DNA from: Glutamicibacter nicotianae
GTDB lineage: Bacteria; Actinomycetota; Actinomycetes; Actinomycetales; Micrococcaceae
Assembly: GCF_006539525.1 (NCBI RefSeq)
Contig: NZ_BJNE01000005.1
Coordinates: forward strand, 124,001 to 188,000
Direction of reading: 5' to 3'
Length of the DNA: 64,000 nt
Shown: positions 23,825 through 32,614 of the stretch, one piece after another
Layout: each line of letters starts with the position of its first letter
How positions within the stretch are numbered: the first letter of the stretch is position 1
Position numbers and translations under genes: made by a program
Notes under the pieces: model-generated
The model's input: only the letters and a program-made list of their open reading frames with translations
What the model was told of the DNA's origin: nothing
The model's database searches: none

Positions 23825-25675
23825 CTAGTTCCTGCTCCAGCGGTTGCTCTCGAATTGCGCAGCCAGCCGGACCGGCGCATTGGGCGCCCCGTACCCATCG
23901 TAGCCAGCACGGCGCTCAACCACCTCGAAGAACATGTTCCCGAGCGTCTTGGTGTAGAAATGCAGGAACTCGCCCTGCTCGTCCCGGTCATAGAGCAGAT
24001 TCAGCTCCTTGAGCGTAGCCAGCAGCTGCCCGTCCAGCTCGAAGCGGGCGGCCAGATCCTCGTAGTAGTTGGCCGGCACCGGCAGGAATTCCATCCCCCG
24101 GGCACGGGCGGAACGCGCCAGCTGAACGATGTCGCCGGTGCGCAGGGCCACATGCTCCGGGTACTCGTGATGGCGCTCGATGGCTTTTTCCAGCCCCTGC
24201 GGCACGATGTTCAAGGCCAGCCGGACGCAGGAGTCGGCGGTGCGCAGCACCTGGGAACGCACCAGCCCCATGGGGCTGGGCACCTCGGTGCCCGGCATCA
24301 TTTCCAGGTTGAGCACGCTGCTGTAGAACAGCACCGATTCATCGAAGCACTGCCAAGGCTGGGCCAGGTTGATGTGGTCGATACCGTCCACCGCAGGATT
24401 CCCGGTTTCCGGCGCGGCCTCGCCGGCGTCCAGGAATTCGCGTTCCCAGTTGCGCGTATTAGCTGGGGAGCTGAAGAAGACCTCGGTTTCATCCGGGGCC
24501 AGGAAGCCGGGCAGCTCCTGCTCGTGGTGCGTCTGCTGGCGCGGGACCTTGGTGGCCAGCAGCGACGTGCCGCGTGCGCCCCCAGCGCCCGGATCAGGAA
24601 CCTGCACGCCGAAGCCGGAGACCGCCGCTTCGACGCCGCGGCTGCGCTGGGAGTTGATGATGATCCGGGCCTCGCCCGAAGCCCACAGCTGCACCGGCTT
24701 GCGCCGGTGCTGGCCCTTGAAGGCAAAGCCCAGCTGCGCCAGCATCCCTGCCACGCGCTCCGGGTCCTCGGTGCGGATCTCGGCGAAGTCGAAAGCCGTG
24801 GCTTCCTGGGCCCCGGGCAGCGCCTCCAGCTCCAGGGCCGAATGCTGGCCGCTGCCGGCCAGCAGCCCGGCGGCCTGGGACTGCAGCCACTTCAGCGAGC
24901 GCAGCCCGTCAATCGCGGTCCGCTCGACATTGGACTGGCGGAAGACGTCATTGAAGATCTCCAGGGAGACAATGCCTGCATAGCCGGAGCGGACCAGGTG
25001 GAGCATGAACTCATCCAGCGCGAAACCGCCCTGGCCCGGGAAGAGCCGGTAATGCCGCGACCAGGAGAGGATGTCCATGGACAGTACCGGAGCGTCGGCC
25101 AGCTGCACGAAGAAGATCTTCTCGCCGGGGATCTGCGCGATCTGCGCCGGGTCATCCCCGCGCGAGAGAATGTGGAAGCTGTCCAGGCACAGCCCGAAGT
25201 TCGGCCGGTCCACACCCTGCACGATGCGCCAGGAATGCTGGTAGGTGTTCACATACTTGCCCCAGGCCAGCGCCTCGTAGGCGATGCGCACGCCGTAGCC
25301 GGCGGCCAGCTCGGCCAGCTGGCGCAGCTGCGCGATGAACAGCTCATCATTATCGATGGTGGCGGTGGCGACGTTGGAGCACAGCAGCACCAGGTCCATG
25401 CCCAGCCGGTTCATCAGCTGGAACTTGGCTTCGGCGCGATGCAGGTTGGCCTGCAGCTGCGCTTCGGTGACGCCCTCGAAGTCGCGGAAGGGCTGGAACA
25501 AGTCCAGGCCCAGCCCCAGCCGGTCGGCCATGGCCCTGACTTCTTCCGGGGACATCGGGCTGACCAGCAGGTCCTGCTCAAAGATCTCGATCCCGTCGAA
25601 TCCGGCCTTGGAGCAGGCCAGCATCTTCTCTTCCAGTGTTCCTGACAGGCATACGGTGGCGATTGATGTGCGCAT
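23825..25675 (-). CDS. qsuB: 3-dehydroshikimate dehydratase, QsuB type (TIM barrel plus HPPD-like domain)
   Basis: 616 residues in two parts. Residues 1-280: xylose-isomerase-like TIM barrel with metal-binding acids (ERs such as AYEALAWG, CLDSFHIL, FVQLADAP, VSLEIFND) that dehydrates 3-dehydroshikimate to protocatechuate. Residues 290-616: VOC/4-hydroxyphenylpyruvate-dioxygenase-like domain with HINLAQ, EHVALRTGDIV and FFEVVERR. This two-domain layout is that of Corynebacterium QsuB. It feeds quinate and shikimate carbon into protocatechuate ring cleavage. Its ATG overlaps the stop of the upstream shikimate dehydrogenase by one base (TGATG). Confidence 0.93.
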   Translation of the reverse strand: MRTSIATVCLSGTLEEKMLACSKAGFDGIEIFEQDLLVSPMSPEEVRAMADRLGLGLDLFQPFRDFEGVTEAQLQANLHRAEAKFQLMNRLGMDLVLLCSNVATATIDNDELFIAQLRQLAELAAGYGVRIAYEALAWGKYVNTYQHSWRIVQGVDRPNFGLCLDSFHILSRGDDPAQIAQIPGEKIFFVQLADAPVLSMDILSWSRHYRLFPGQGGFALDEFMLHLVRSGYAGIVSLEIFNDVFRQSNVERTAIDGLRSLKWLQSQAAGLLAGSGQHSALELEALPGAQEATAFDFAEIRTEDPERVAGMLAQLGFAFKGQHRRKPVQLWASGEARIIINSQRSRGVEAAVSGFGVQVPDPGAGGARGTSLLATKVPRQQTHHEQELPGFLAPDETEVFFSSPANTRNWEREFLDAGEAAPETGNPAVDGIDHINLAQPWQCFDESVLFYSSVLNLEMMPGTEVPSPMGLVRSQVLRTADSCVRLALNIVPQGLEKAIERHHEYPEHVALRTGDIVQLARSARARGMEFLPVPANYYEDLAARFELDGQLLATLKELNLLYDRDEQGEFLHFYTKTLGNMFFEVVERRAGYDGYGAPNAPVRLAAQFESNRWSRN

Positions 25676-26547
25676 CAGCGTCCTTCTTCCAGCATGGCCA
25701 GCAGGTGAGCGCGCATCCGCGCGGCATCCGGCTTGATTCCGGTAATGATTTCGAAAGCGTCCACCGCCTGGCCCACGGCCATGTGCCCGCCGTCCAGGGC
25801 CTGGCAGCCCAACGCGCGGGCGGCGGTGATCAGCTCGGTGTCCACCGGGCGGTAGATGCAGTCGGCCACCCAGTGATGCGCAGTCAGCGCCGCGATATCC
25901 AGCGGCAGGCCCGGGTGGTGGTGCATGCCGATCGGGGTGGCGTTGAGCAGCCCGTCCTTGCCAGGCAGCAGGCCCGGCACCTCATCCGGGGTCGCGGCGA
26001 AGATCTGCGCCTGCGGGAAGTGGCTGCGCAGCTCTGCCACGCGGTGCTCGACCCGCTCCGCGTCCAAATCCACGATGTGCAGCTCGGTGGTGCCCGAGTC
26101 CAGCAGGGCGTAGGCCACGGCGGCCCCGGCGCCGCCGGCTCCCAGCTGCAGCACCTTGGCCAGGTTGGCTCCGGGCAGCCCGCTGGCCAGGGCGCGGGCG
26201 AAGCCGGAGGCGTCGGTGTTGTGCCCGTAGAACTTGCCGTCCTCGATGAGAACGGTGTTTACCGCGCCGATCTTCCGCGCGCTGTCCGAGATCCCGTCGA
26301 GGTGCTCGAGCACCAGCTGCTTGCAGGGGTGGGTGATGTTGAAGGCGTTGTAGCCCAGCTCGGCTCCGGCGGCCAGTAGCGTCCCGACATCCTGCCCGGG
26401 CCGTTGCAGCACCGCGAGGTCGATCGGCCGGTACAGGTAGCGCAGGGATTGCGCGTCGGCTTCATGCTCGTGCATGGGAGGCGTGAGCGAAGGCATCACG
26501 CCCTCGCCGATCAGTCCCACCAGGAACGACTCGCTGGGTGTACTCAT
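25675..26547 (-). CDS. Shikimate/quinate dehydrogenase
   Basis: 290 residues. AroE/QsuD fold: N-terminal substrate domain with NITHPCKQ (catalytic Lys at about 77) and GHNTDASGFARAL (partner Asp), NAD(P)-binding glycine loop LGAGGAGAAVAYALLDSG, then NATPIGMHHHPG. In this setting beside qsuB and a ShiA-like carrier it should work in the catabolic direction, oxidising shikimate or quinate, as QsuD does in Corynebacterium; the biosynthetic aroE is expected elsewhere. First gene of the operon, divergent from the transporter with a palindrome in the gap. Confidence 0.9.
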   Translation of the reverse strand: MSTPSESFLVGLIGEGVMPSLTPPMHEHEADAQSLRYLYRPIDLAVLQRPGQDVGTLLAAGAELGYNAFNITHPCKQLVLEHLDGISDSARKIGAVNTVLIEDGKFYGHNTDASGFARALASGLPGANLAKVLQLGAGGAGAAVAYALLDSGTTELHIVDLDAERVEHRVAELRSHFPQAQIFAATPDEVPGLLPGKDGLLNATPIGMHHHPGLPLDIAALTAHHWVADCIYRPVDTELITAARALGCQALDGGHMAVGQAVDAFEIITGIKPDAARMRAHLLAMLEEGR

Positions 26548-26623
26548 TTTCGTCGCTGCCCTTCAAAATTGGCATCAGGTCTTGCCCTGCTTGTGATTTG
26601 CATCTACTGTAAACCAATGAACA

Positions 26624-26647
26624 CATTCCGAACAAGTGTACGGAATG
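26624..26647. promoter_or_regulatory. Candidate operator of the quinate/shikimate divergon
   Basis: Inverted repeat CATTCCG-N10-CGGAATG in the 152-base gap between divergent shikimate dehydrogenase and transporter genes. One site could control both units; the IclR protein at 23035 is the most likely binder, the LysR protein at 28110 the alternative. Confidence 0.5.
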
Positions 26648-26699
26648 CGCACACTTAGGACGAGTTCCCCTCCAAACCACTCGATCAGGGAGTATCCCG

Positions 26700-28040
26700 A
26701 TGCAAGCTGCACACCAGGCAACGGCGCCCGACGGCACCGGAAGCCCCAAGCGCACTCCAGTCAAGGCGGCCGTCGCCAGTTTCATGGGAAGCGCCGTTGA
26801 ATACTACGATTTCTTCATCTTCGGCTCCGCCGCCGCGCTCATTTTCCCGCATATCTTCTTCCAGGATACTTCCACCAACGCAGCGGTGATGTCGCTGGCG
26901 ACCTTCGGCTTCGCCTATGTGGCACGCCCCATCGGAGCCATCTTCGTCGGGCACTTCGGCGACCGCGTCGGCCGGCAGAAGGTGCTGATGTTCACGCTGA
27001 TCCTGATGGGCGCCTCCACCTTCCTGATCGGCTGCCTGCCCACCTTCGACCAGGTCGGCTGGCTGTCCCCGATCCTGCTGGTCTTCGCCCGCCTGTGCCA
27101 GGGCCTGTCGGCTGCCGGCGAGCAGGCCGGGGCCTCCTCCATGTCGCTGGAGCATGCGCCGGACCACCGCCGCAGCTTCTTCACCTCCTGGACGCTGACC
27201 GGCACCCAGGGCGGGCAGATCCTGGCCGCGCTGATCTTCATCCCGGTGGTCGCCCTGCCCGATGAGATCAAGTACGGCATCGGCTGGCGCATCCCGTTCT
27301 GGCTCTCTGCCCTCGTCGTGATCGTCACCTTCTTCATCCGCCGCTCGCTGCACGAAACCCCGGAGTTCGAGGAAGCCAAGAAGAACAACGAGATCGCCAA
27401 GCTCCCGCTGGCGGTGCTGCTGAAGTTCCACTGGAAGGACGTGCTGCGCGTCATCCTCTGCGCCTTCATCGCCGCGGTATCCACCGTCTACGGCACGCTG
27501 GCCATCTCCTACGGCAAGACGATCGGCAACATGGACGAGTCCATCACCCTATGGCTGGTGGTAGCTGGCAACATCGGCGCGCTGTTCACCCAGCCACTGT
27601 TCGGCATGCTGGCGGACAAGATCGGGCGCAAGCCGGTATTCATCTACGGCGCGCTGGGCTCCGCGGCCTTCATGCCGTTCTACCTGCGCTCCATGGAAAC
27701 GGATAACGCGCTGGCGCAGTTCGGCCTCTCGGTGCTGGTCTTCTCCTGCGCCTATGCCGCGGCCAATGCGGTCTGGCCGAGCTTCTACGCCGAGATGTTC
27801 TCTTCCCAGGTCCGCTTCTCCGGCCTGGCCATCGGCACCCAGATCGGCTTCTTGATGGCAGGGTTCGCCCCGTCCATCGTCGCCGCCTTGGGCGGCCTGG
27901 AAGCCAATGGGTGGGTGCAGATCAGCATCTTCACCGCGGCGATCTCGCTGATCGCCTCCGTGGCGGCGATGACCGCGCGCGAAACCTACCGGGTGCCCAC
28001 CACGGAGCTGGGCAGCAAGATCGAGAAGGTCTCCAGCTAG
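26700..28040 (+). CDS. ShiA-like MFS importer (metabolite:H+ symporter family)
   Basis: 446 residues, 12 membrane segments, MHS subfamily. Signature ASFMGSAVEYYDFFIFG in helix 1 and ARPIGAIFVGHFGDRVGRQKVL at the 2-3 loop, with the second half LFGMLADKIGRKPVF. MHS carriers include ShiA for shikimate, KgtP for 2-oxoglutarate and ProP. Position opposite the shikimate dehydrogenase-qsuB operon supports shikimate or quinate uptake. Start at 26700 ATG; a GGAGTATCCCG sequence precedes it. Followed by a perfect 17-bp hairpin. Confidence 0.9.
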   Translation: MQAAHQATAPDGTGSPKRTPVKAAVASFMGSAVEYYDFFIFGSAAALIFPHIFFQDTSTNAAVMSLATFGFAYVARPIGAIFVGHFGDRVGRQKVLMFTLILMGASTFLIGCLPTFDQVGWLSPILLVFARLCQGLSAAGEQAGASSMSLEHAPDHRRSFFTSWTLTGTQGGQILAALIFIPVVALPDEIKYGIGWRIPFWLSALVVIVTFFIRRSLHETPEFEEAKKNNEIAKLPLAVLLKFHWKDVLRVILCAFIAAVSTVYGTLAISYGKTIGNMDESITLWLVVAGNIGALFTQPLFGMLADKIGRKPVFIYGALGSAAFMPFYLRSMETDNALAQFGLSVLVFSCAYAAANAVWPSFYAEMFSSQVRFSGLAIGTQIGFLMAGFAPSIVAALGGLEANGWVQISIFTAAISLIASVAAMTARETYRVPTTELGSKIEKVSS

Positions 28041-28068
28041 GGGCAAGACCCAGCCACAGGCCCCAGCC

Positions 28069-28104
28069 GAAACCGGGCAGCTGCAGTTGCAGCTGCCCGG
28101 TTTC
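28069..28104. terminator. Long hairpin between convergent transporter and LysR genes
   Basis: Perfect 17-bp arms (28069-28085 with 28088-28104), loop of 2 bases, ending in GGTTTC. Little T-run, but symmetry and place between convergent genes suit a bidirectional terminator. Confidence 0.75.
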
Positions 28105-28109
28105 CCGCT

Positions 28110-29042
28110 TCAGGCGGAGTGGGACTCGTGATCTGCGGCGATCTGCAGCAGCGTCTGCTCGGTACGGCCCAGCACCTGCGCCGCCGGCCAGATGGCGTGC
28201 AGCTCGCGCAGCAGGGCGGGGCCGTCAAAGGCGATCTCCACCAGGGCTCCGGCCGCCAGCTGGCTTTCCACGGCCAATTGGCTGAGCACCGCCGGGCCCA
28301 TGCCGCCGGCCGCGCACTGGCAGATGGTCGCATTGCTGTTGAATTCGGCCACCGGCTTGGGTCGCTGGGCATGGGCGATATAGTCCAGGAACGCGCGGGT
28401 GCCCGAGCCTTCCTCGCGCTCGATCAGCGGCGTGCTCTGCAGCTCGTGCAAGGTCAGCGGCTGCTCGCGCAGCGCCCATTCATGCCCGGGCGCGACCACA
28501 ATCAGCATCTCGTCGCGGAACACCGGTTTGCTCTTGAGCCCCAGCGGTATATGCGGGGTTTCCACGAAGCCGAGGCCTACCTCGCCTTGCTGCACGGCAC
28601 GGATGACATCCTGCGAATTCATGATCAGCATGCGCGGCGTGATCTGCGGCAGCACCTGGTGCAGCCGGCCAATCCACTGCGGGGCCAAGTATTCGGCCAC
28701 CGTCATGCTCGCCCCGAACTGCAGCTCGGATCCCCCTGCATCGGCCAGCGACCTGGCGCCGGCGGCCAAGGCTTCCAAGCTGGCCAGCGCTTCCCGGGCC
28801 CATTGCACGGTGAGCACGCCCTCGGCGGTCAGCGTGGAGCCGGTGGTTTTCCGGGTGACCAGTGAATATCCCAAGCGGCGTTCCAGGGTTTTCAAGGCGC
28901 GCGAGGCATTGGGCTGCGCCATGCCGGCCGCCCGGGCCCCGGCACTCAGGCTGCCGTGGTCGGCAATGCCCACCAGCAGTTCCAGCGAGGAAATCTGCAG
29001 CCAATGGGACAGGCTTTTCGATGAGGGCGAATCGCTTTCCAT
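28110..29042 (-). CDS. LysR-family transcriptional regulator
   Basis: 310 residues from the ATG at 29042; the longer ORF would overlap the upstream dehydrogenase. N-terminal winged HTH LSHWLQISSLELLVGIADHGSLSAGARAAGMAQPNASRALKTLERRLG (about 8-60), then the two-lobed periplasmic-binding-like effector domain. The variation MAQPNASRALKTLE is seen in regulators close to CysB/QsuR-like groups. It is convergent with the ShiA-like transporter, so it could be the LysR activator of the quinate/shikimate genes (as QsuR is in Corynebacterium), or could control the dehydrogenase gene directly upstream. Ligand unknown. Confidence 0.88.
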   Translation of the reverse strand: MESDSPSSKSLSHWLQISSLELLVGIADHGSLSAGARAAGMAQPNASRALKTLERRLGYSLVTRKTTGSTLTAEGVLTVQWAREALASLEALAAGARSLADAGGSELQFGASMTVAEYLAPQWIGRLHQVLPQITPRMLIMNSQDVIRAVQQGEVGLGFVETPHIPLGLKSKPVFRDEMLIVVAPGHEWALREQPLTLHELQSTPLIEREEGSGTRAFLDYIAHAQRPKPVAEFNSNATICQCAAGGMGPAVLSQLAVESQLAAGALVEIAFDGPALLRELHAIWPAAQVLGRTEQTLLQIAADHESHSA

Positions 29043-29112
29043 ATCACGATCATATGCCTGCGGCGGCTCGATGGGACGGACCAGCTGCCTGCCGGTAGCG
29101 CAGCCATTGCCT

Positions 29113-29883
29113 TCACCTCGCGCTCCATCCCCCGTCCATGGCATAGGACGCGCCGGTGACCATGCTCGCTGCGTCAGCGCACAGCCAAGCCACCAAGGAC
29201 GCCACCTCTTCGGGTTCCACCATCCGCTTGACTGCCGCCTCGGTCAGCATGATTCTCTGGACCACCTCGGATTCTTCGATGCCGTGGGCCTTGGCCTGGT
29301 CGGCAATCTGCTTCTGGACCAGCGGCGTGCGCACATACCCCGGGTTAATGCAGTTGCTGGTGATCCCGTAGTCCGCTCCTTCCAACGCCGTGACCTTCGA
29401 CAGTCCTTCCAACCCGTGCTTGGCCGCCACATAGGCGCTCTTGAAAGCACTGGCCCGCAGCCCATGGATGGAAGAAATATTTATAATGCGCCCGAAGCCG
29501 CGTGCGCGCATGCCGGGCAACGCCGCGCGGATCAGCAGGAAAGGGGATTCCAGCATGAGCCGGTGAATCAGCCGCCACGCTTCGGGATCAAACTCATGGA
29601 TCGGAGCCACCCTTTGCACGCCGGCGTTATTAACCAGGATGTCGATATCCAGGCTGAGCTCTTCCAAGGATTTGGTATCCGAGAGATCCACGGCCCACGC
29701 CTTCCCGCCAAGTGCCCTCGCCGCTTGCCCGGCCGCCTGCTCGTCCACATCGGCAATGGTCACATCCGCACCGGCGCGGGCCAATGCCGTCGCGCTGGCC
29801 AAGCCGATGCCCGACGCGCCACCGGTAACCAAGGCCCGGCGCCCGGCCAGCCCTTCAGGACCCTGCCTGTTCTCTTCAGCCAT
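29113..29883 (-). CDS. Short-chain dehydrogenase, probable D-3-hydroxybutyrate dehydrogenase
   Basis: 256 residues. SDR motifs: TGGASGIG cofactor loop near residue 17, DILVNNAGVQ, catalytic Ser in INISSIHG, YVAAKHG with Tyr-x3-Lys, and NCINPGYVRTPLVQKQI, which is characteristic of 3-hydroxybutyrate dehydrogenases. These oxidise D-3-hydroxybutyrate to acetoacetate with NAD. The acetoacetate could be activated by the ScoAB/thiolase operon at 46.8 kb. The start at 29883 is preferred because GAGG is suitably spaced; an earlier in-frame ATG exists at 29892 with the purine run directly against it. Not adjacent to PHB genes. Confidence 0.8.
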   Translation of the reverse strand: MAEENRQGPEGLAGRRALVTGGASGIGLASATALARAGADVTIADVDEQAAGQAARALGGKAWAVDLSDTKSLEELSLDIDILVNNAGVQRVAPIHEFDPEAWRLIHRLMLESPFLLIRAALPGMRARGFGRIINISSIHGLRASAFKSAYVAAKHGLEGLSKVTALEGADYGITSNCINPGYVRTPLVQKQIADQAKAHGIEESEVVQRIMLTEAAVKRMVEPEEVASLVAWLCADAASMVTGASYAMDGGWSAR

Positions 29884-30131
29884 GTGGCCCATCCTCTGCT
29901 TAGCTCCACTGGATCGTCCCGGTGCGCTGTCCGCAATTGCGTGCACCGCACTTCGTTTCAACGTAAGCTCCGGCAAGGACACCGGTCAACGGCATTGGCT
30001 GTGCAGATTCCGCAGGCAAATGTGCAGGCTTGCACAGTGATTACCGTTGGATCTGCGTTGGCTGTGCGCCAGAAGCTAAGCTGGCATTCAAAGGCTATTT
30101 CGCAATCCACGAGCCAAGGACACGGTAAGCA

Positions 30132-30836
30132 ATGACGACTTCCCCGATACCTGCGACCCCCGCTGAGGTTCCCATCCGCAAGGCAGCCAGCGTTCTGCTG
30201 CTGCGCGAGGCAGCCGCCGGATTCGAAGTATTCGTCCAGCACCGCGTGAACACGATGGACTTCGCGGCAGGCATGGTGGTCTATCCCGGCGGACGAGTTG
30301 ATCTCCAGGACGGACAGGCGGCAGACGAGGCCGAAATGGATCCGGCAGTGCTCAGCGATCACGTCCAGCGTTGGGCGCACACCTCGGTCCTTGCCGAAGG
30401 CCGGGAACGCGCGCCGCACCTGGCCGGCGAGGTCCTCTTCGCAGCCCGGCGCGAAGTCTTCGAGGAAACCGGCCTGCTGCTGGATCCTGGCCAACTGCAT
30501 CCATGGGCCAACTGGGTCACCCCAGCCGGTTTCCCACGGCGGTTCGACACCTATTTCTTCGTCGCTGCATTGCGCGCAGGCCAGGAACCGATCCACCAGA
30601 CCACCGAAGCGGTGATTTCCAAGTGGACCAGCCCCGAAGCGCTGTTCGCTGCGCTTGAGCGCGGCGAGGTCAAAATGATGCGTCCCACCCAGCGCACCTT
30701 GCTGGATGCGATGGAGCTGGGCAGCATCGAGCAGATCATGTCCAGCAAGCCGGTGATTTCCCCAGTCCACCCGAATCCCGAGGATTCGCAGTCGTCACAC
30801 CCGGTGCGGGACTCGGAGCGGCAACCCAGAGGCTAG
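30132..30836 (+). CDS. NUDIX hydrolase with long insertion (NUDT7/19-like)
   Basis: 234 residues. The Nudix box is split: MVVYPGGRVD at about 48-57 and REVFEETGLLL at about 107-117, with roughly 40 more residues between than in ordinary NUDIX proteins. This layout is that of the CoA-diphosphatase NUDT19/NUDT7 group, which cleaves CoA or acyl-CoA to phosphopantetheine derivatives. Mn/Mg-binding Glu residues of RExxEExG are all present. Convergent with an acyl-CoA dehydrogenase gene only 13 bases away, in keeping with a role in CoA turnover, but other nucleoside diphosphate substrates remain possible. Confidence 0.85.
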   Translation: MTTSPIPATPAEVPIRKAASVLLLREAAAGFEVFVQHRVNTMDFAAGMVVYPGGRVDLQDGQAADEAEMDPAVLSDHVQRWAHTSVLAEGRERAPHLAGEVLFAARREVFEETGLLLDPGQLHPWANWVTPAGFPRRFDTYFFVAALRAGQEPIHQTTEAVISKWTSPEALFAALERGEVKMMRPTQRTLLDAMELGSIEQIMSSKPVISPVHPNPEDSQSSHPVRDSERQPRG

Positions 30837-30849
30837 CCGCCGCCCTGGC

Positions 30850-31986
30850 TCAGGATTCCAGCAGCGAGCGCCCGACGATCAGCGACATGATCTCGTTGGT
30901 GCCTTCCAGGATCTGGTGCACGCGCAGGTCCCGGGCGATCTTCTCCATCCCGTAGTCAGCCAGGTAGCCGTAGCCGCCGTGCAGCTGGATCGCGCTGTTG
31001 GCGGCATTGAAGCCGGCATCCGAGGCCATCTTCTTGGCCATCGCGCACAACCGCACCCGGTCCGGGCTCTTGGCGTCCAGGGCGGCCGCGGCACGGCGCA
31101 GCAGCGAGCGGGCGGCTTCCAGTTCCATGTCCATCTCGGCCAGCTTGAAGACCAGGGCCTCCTGCCTGGTCAGCGGCCCGCCGAAGGCCTGGCGTTCCTT
31201 GAGGTACAGCGCCGACTTCTCCAGCGCGCTCTGCCCGCCGCCCAGCGAGCAGGCACCGATGTTCAGCCGTCCGCCGTTCAGCGCCTGCATGGCCATGGAG
31301 AATCCCTGCCCTTCGGTGCCCAGCAGATTGCCGGCGGGGATGCGCACGCCTTCCATGATCACCTGGCGGGTGGGCTGCGCCTTCCAGCCCATCTTCTTCT
31401 CGTTCGGCCCGAAGCTCAGGCCCTCGGCATCTCCGGGGACCAGGAAGGCGCTGATGCCGCGCGAACCGGTATCGGCGGTGCGGGCCATGACGATGTAGAG
31501 CGCCGAGCTGCCAGCGCCGGAGATGAACTGCTTGACCCCGCTGAGCACATATTCGTCCCCGTCCCGGCGGGCCCGGGTCGACAGGGCCGCCGCGTCGGAG
31601 CCGACGCCCGGCTCGGTCAGGCAGTAGGAGCCGAGGTCTTCCATCGTGGTCATCGATGGCAGCCAAGCGGCACGCTGCTCGTCATTGCCGAAGGTGTCCA
31701 CCATCCACACCACCATGTTGTGGATGGAAATATAGGCAGCCAATGTCGGATCGGCCTTGGCCAGTTCCTCGAAGACCAGCACAGCGTCGCTGCGGGTCAG
31801 GCCCGATCCGCCATGGTCTTCCGAAACATAGATGCCGCCCATGCCCAGCTGGCCGGCCTCGGCCAGCACATCCACCGGGAAGTGCTGTTCCTGGTCCCAC
31901 TTCAGGGCGTTGGGAGCAATCCTGGTCTCGGCGAAATCATGAACCATCTCGATCAACGACTTCTGGTCATCGCTTACTTCAAACAA
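30850..31986 (-). CDS. Acyl-CoA dehydrogenase (isobutyryl-CoA dehydrogenase-like)
   Basis: 378 residues from the proposed TTG start at 31986. Family features: YCLTEPGVGSDAAAL (FAD/substrate loop, about 130-145), VKQFISGAGSS, the R-QAFGGPLTRQEALVFKLAEM segment, QLHGGYGYLADYGMEKIARD and catalytic Glu in HQILEGTNEIM. These oxidise acyl-CoA to enoyl-CoA; the overall sequence is closest to the isobutyryl-/short-branched-chain type of valine breakdown. Start choice: AAAGGAG (31993-31999) is exactly 6 bases before TTG at 31986, and the product then starts MFEVSDDQ as usual for the family; the ORF could open at GTG 32007 but that would place the ribosome site inside the gene. Confidence 0.9.
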   Translation of the reverse strand: MFEVSDDQKSLIEMVHDFAETRIAPNALKWDQEQHFPVDVLAEAGQLGMGGIYVSEDHGGSGLTRSDAVLVFEELAKADPTLAAYISIHNMVVWMVDTFGNDEQRAAWLPSMTTMEDLGSYCLTEPGVGSDAAALSTRARRDGDEYVLSGVKQFISGAGSSALYIVMARTADTGSRGISAFLVPGDAEGLSFGPNEKKMGWKAQPTRQVIMEGVRIPAGNLLGTEGQGFSMAMQALNGGRLNIGACSLGGGQSALEKSALYLKERQAFGGPLTRQEALVFKLAEMDMELEAARSLLRRAAAALDAKSPDRVRLCAMAKKMASDAGFNAANSAIQLHGGYGYLADYGMEKIARDLRVHQILEGTNEIMSLIVGRSLLES

Positions 31987-32104
31987 CACCGGCTCCTTTG
32001 CCTGCACCTTGCGTCTTTGACCTCAGTCTATGTGACGCAAGATACACTTAGGGCGTATCAGTTGAATTCCGAAGCATCCATTTCGAAAAGTTGGGCTCAC
32101 CCGC

Positions 32105-32614
32105 ATGCAGATCCGCACTAGCACCGCCGAGGATTGGCCTGGGATCTACGGCTTCTACCGCAAGATCATGGATGAAGGGCAAACGTACGCGTTCCCGCAG
32201 GGCCAGTCCCTTGAGGAAGCCCGTCCGTGGTGGATGGAAGAGCCGCCAGGCCAAACGGCGGTCGCCGTGGATGAGGGCAGGATCATCGGTTCAGCGAAGA
32301 TGGGCCCGAACAAGCCCGGAGCTGGATCCCATATCGCCACCGCTTCATTCCTGGTCGACCCGGAAGCCCGCAGCCGCGGCGTGGGGCGAGCGCTGGGCCG
32401 CTACGTGATCGAGTGGGCCCGGCAGGAAAACTACCACGGCATCCAATTCAACGCGGTTGTCGAAACCAATGAGGCGGCAGTGCACCTGTGGCAATCGCTG
32501 GGCTTCACGATCCTGGGCACCATCCCGGGAGCCTTCAATCATTCGGCCAAGGGGCTGGTGGGCCTGCACTTCATGTTCCTGCCCCTGGAACCGGCCGCGT
32601 CGCCTGGGCGTTAG
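32105..32614 (+). CDS. GNAT-family N-acetyltransferase
   Basis: 169 residues. Acetyl-CoA loop ATASFLVDPEARSRGVGRALGRYVIEWA (motif A, R/Q-x-x-G-x-G/A form as RSRGVGRAL, about 82-105), followed by GIQFNAVVETNEAAVHLWQSLGFTILGTIPGAFNH (motif B). The end GLVGLHFMFLPL is common in phosphinothricin-acetyltransferase-like and YhbS-like proteins. Acetylates a small amine or amino acid; substrate unknown. It overlaps the convergent HxlR gene by 4 bases and is divergent from the acyl-CoA dehydrogenase. Confidence 0.88.
   Translation: MQIRTSTAEDWPGIYGFYRKIMDEGQTYAFPQGQSLEEARPWWMEEPPGQTAVAVDEGRIIGSAKMGPNKPGAGSHIATASFLVDPEARSRGVGRALGRYVIEWARQENYHGIQFNAVVETNEAAVHLWQSLGFTILGTIPGAFNHSAKGLVGLHFMFLPLEPAASPGR

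Noticed and set aside
23806-23991. Longer N-terminus of the IclR regulator after qsuB
   Set aside because: These codons lie inside qsuB and encode a Ser/Arg-rich stretch without homology; the GTG at 23805 has a suitable site.
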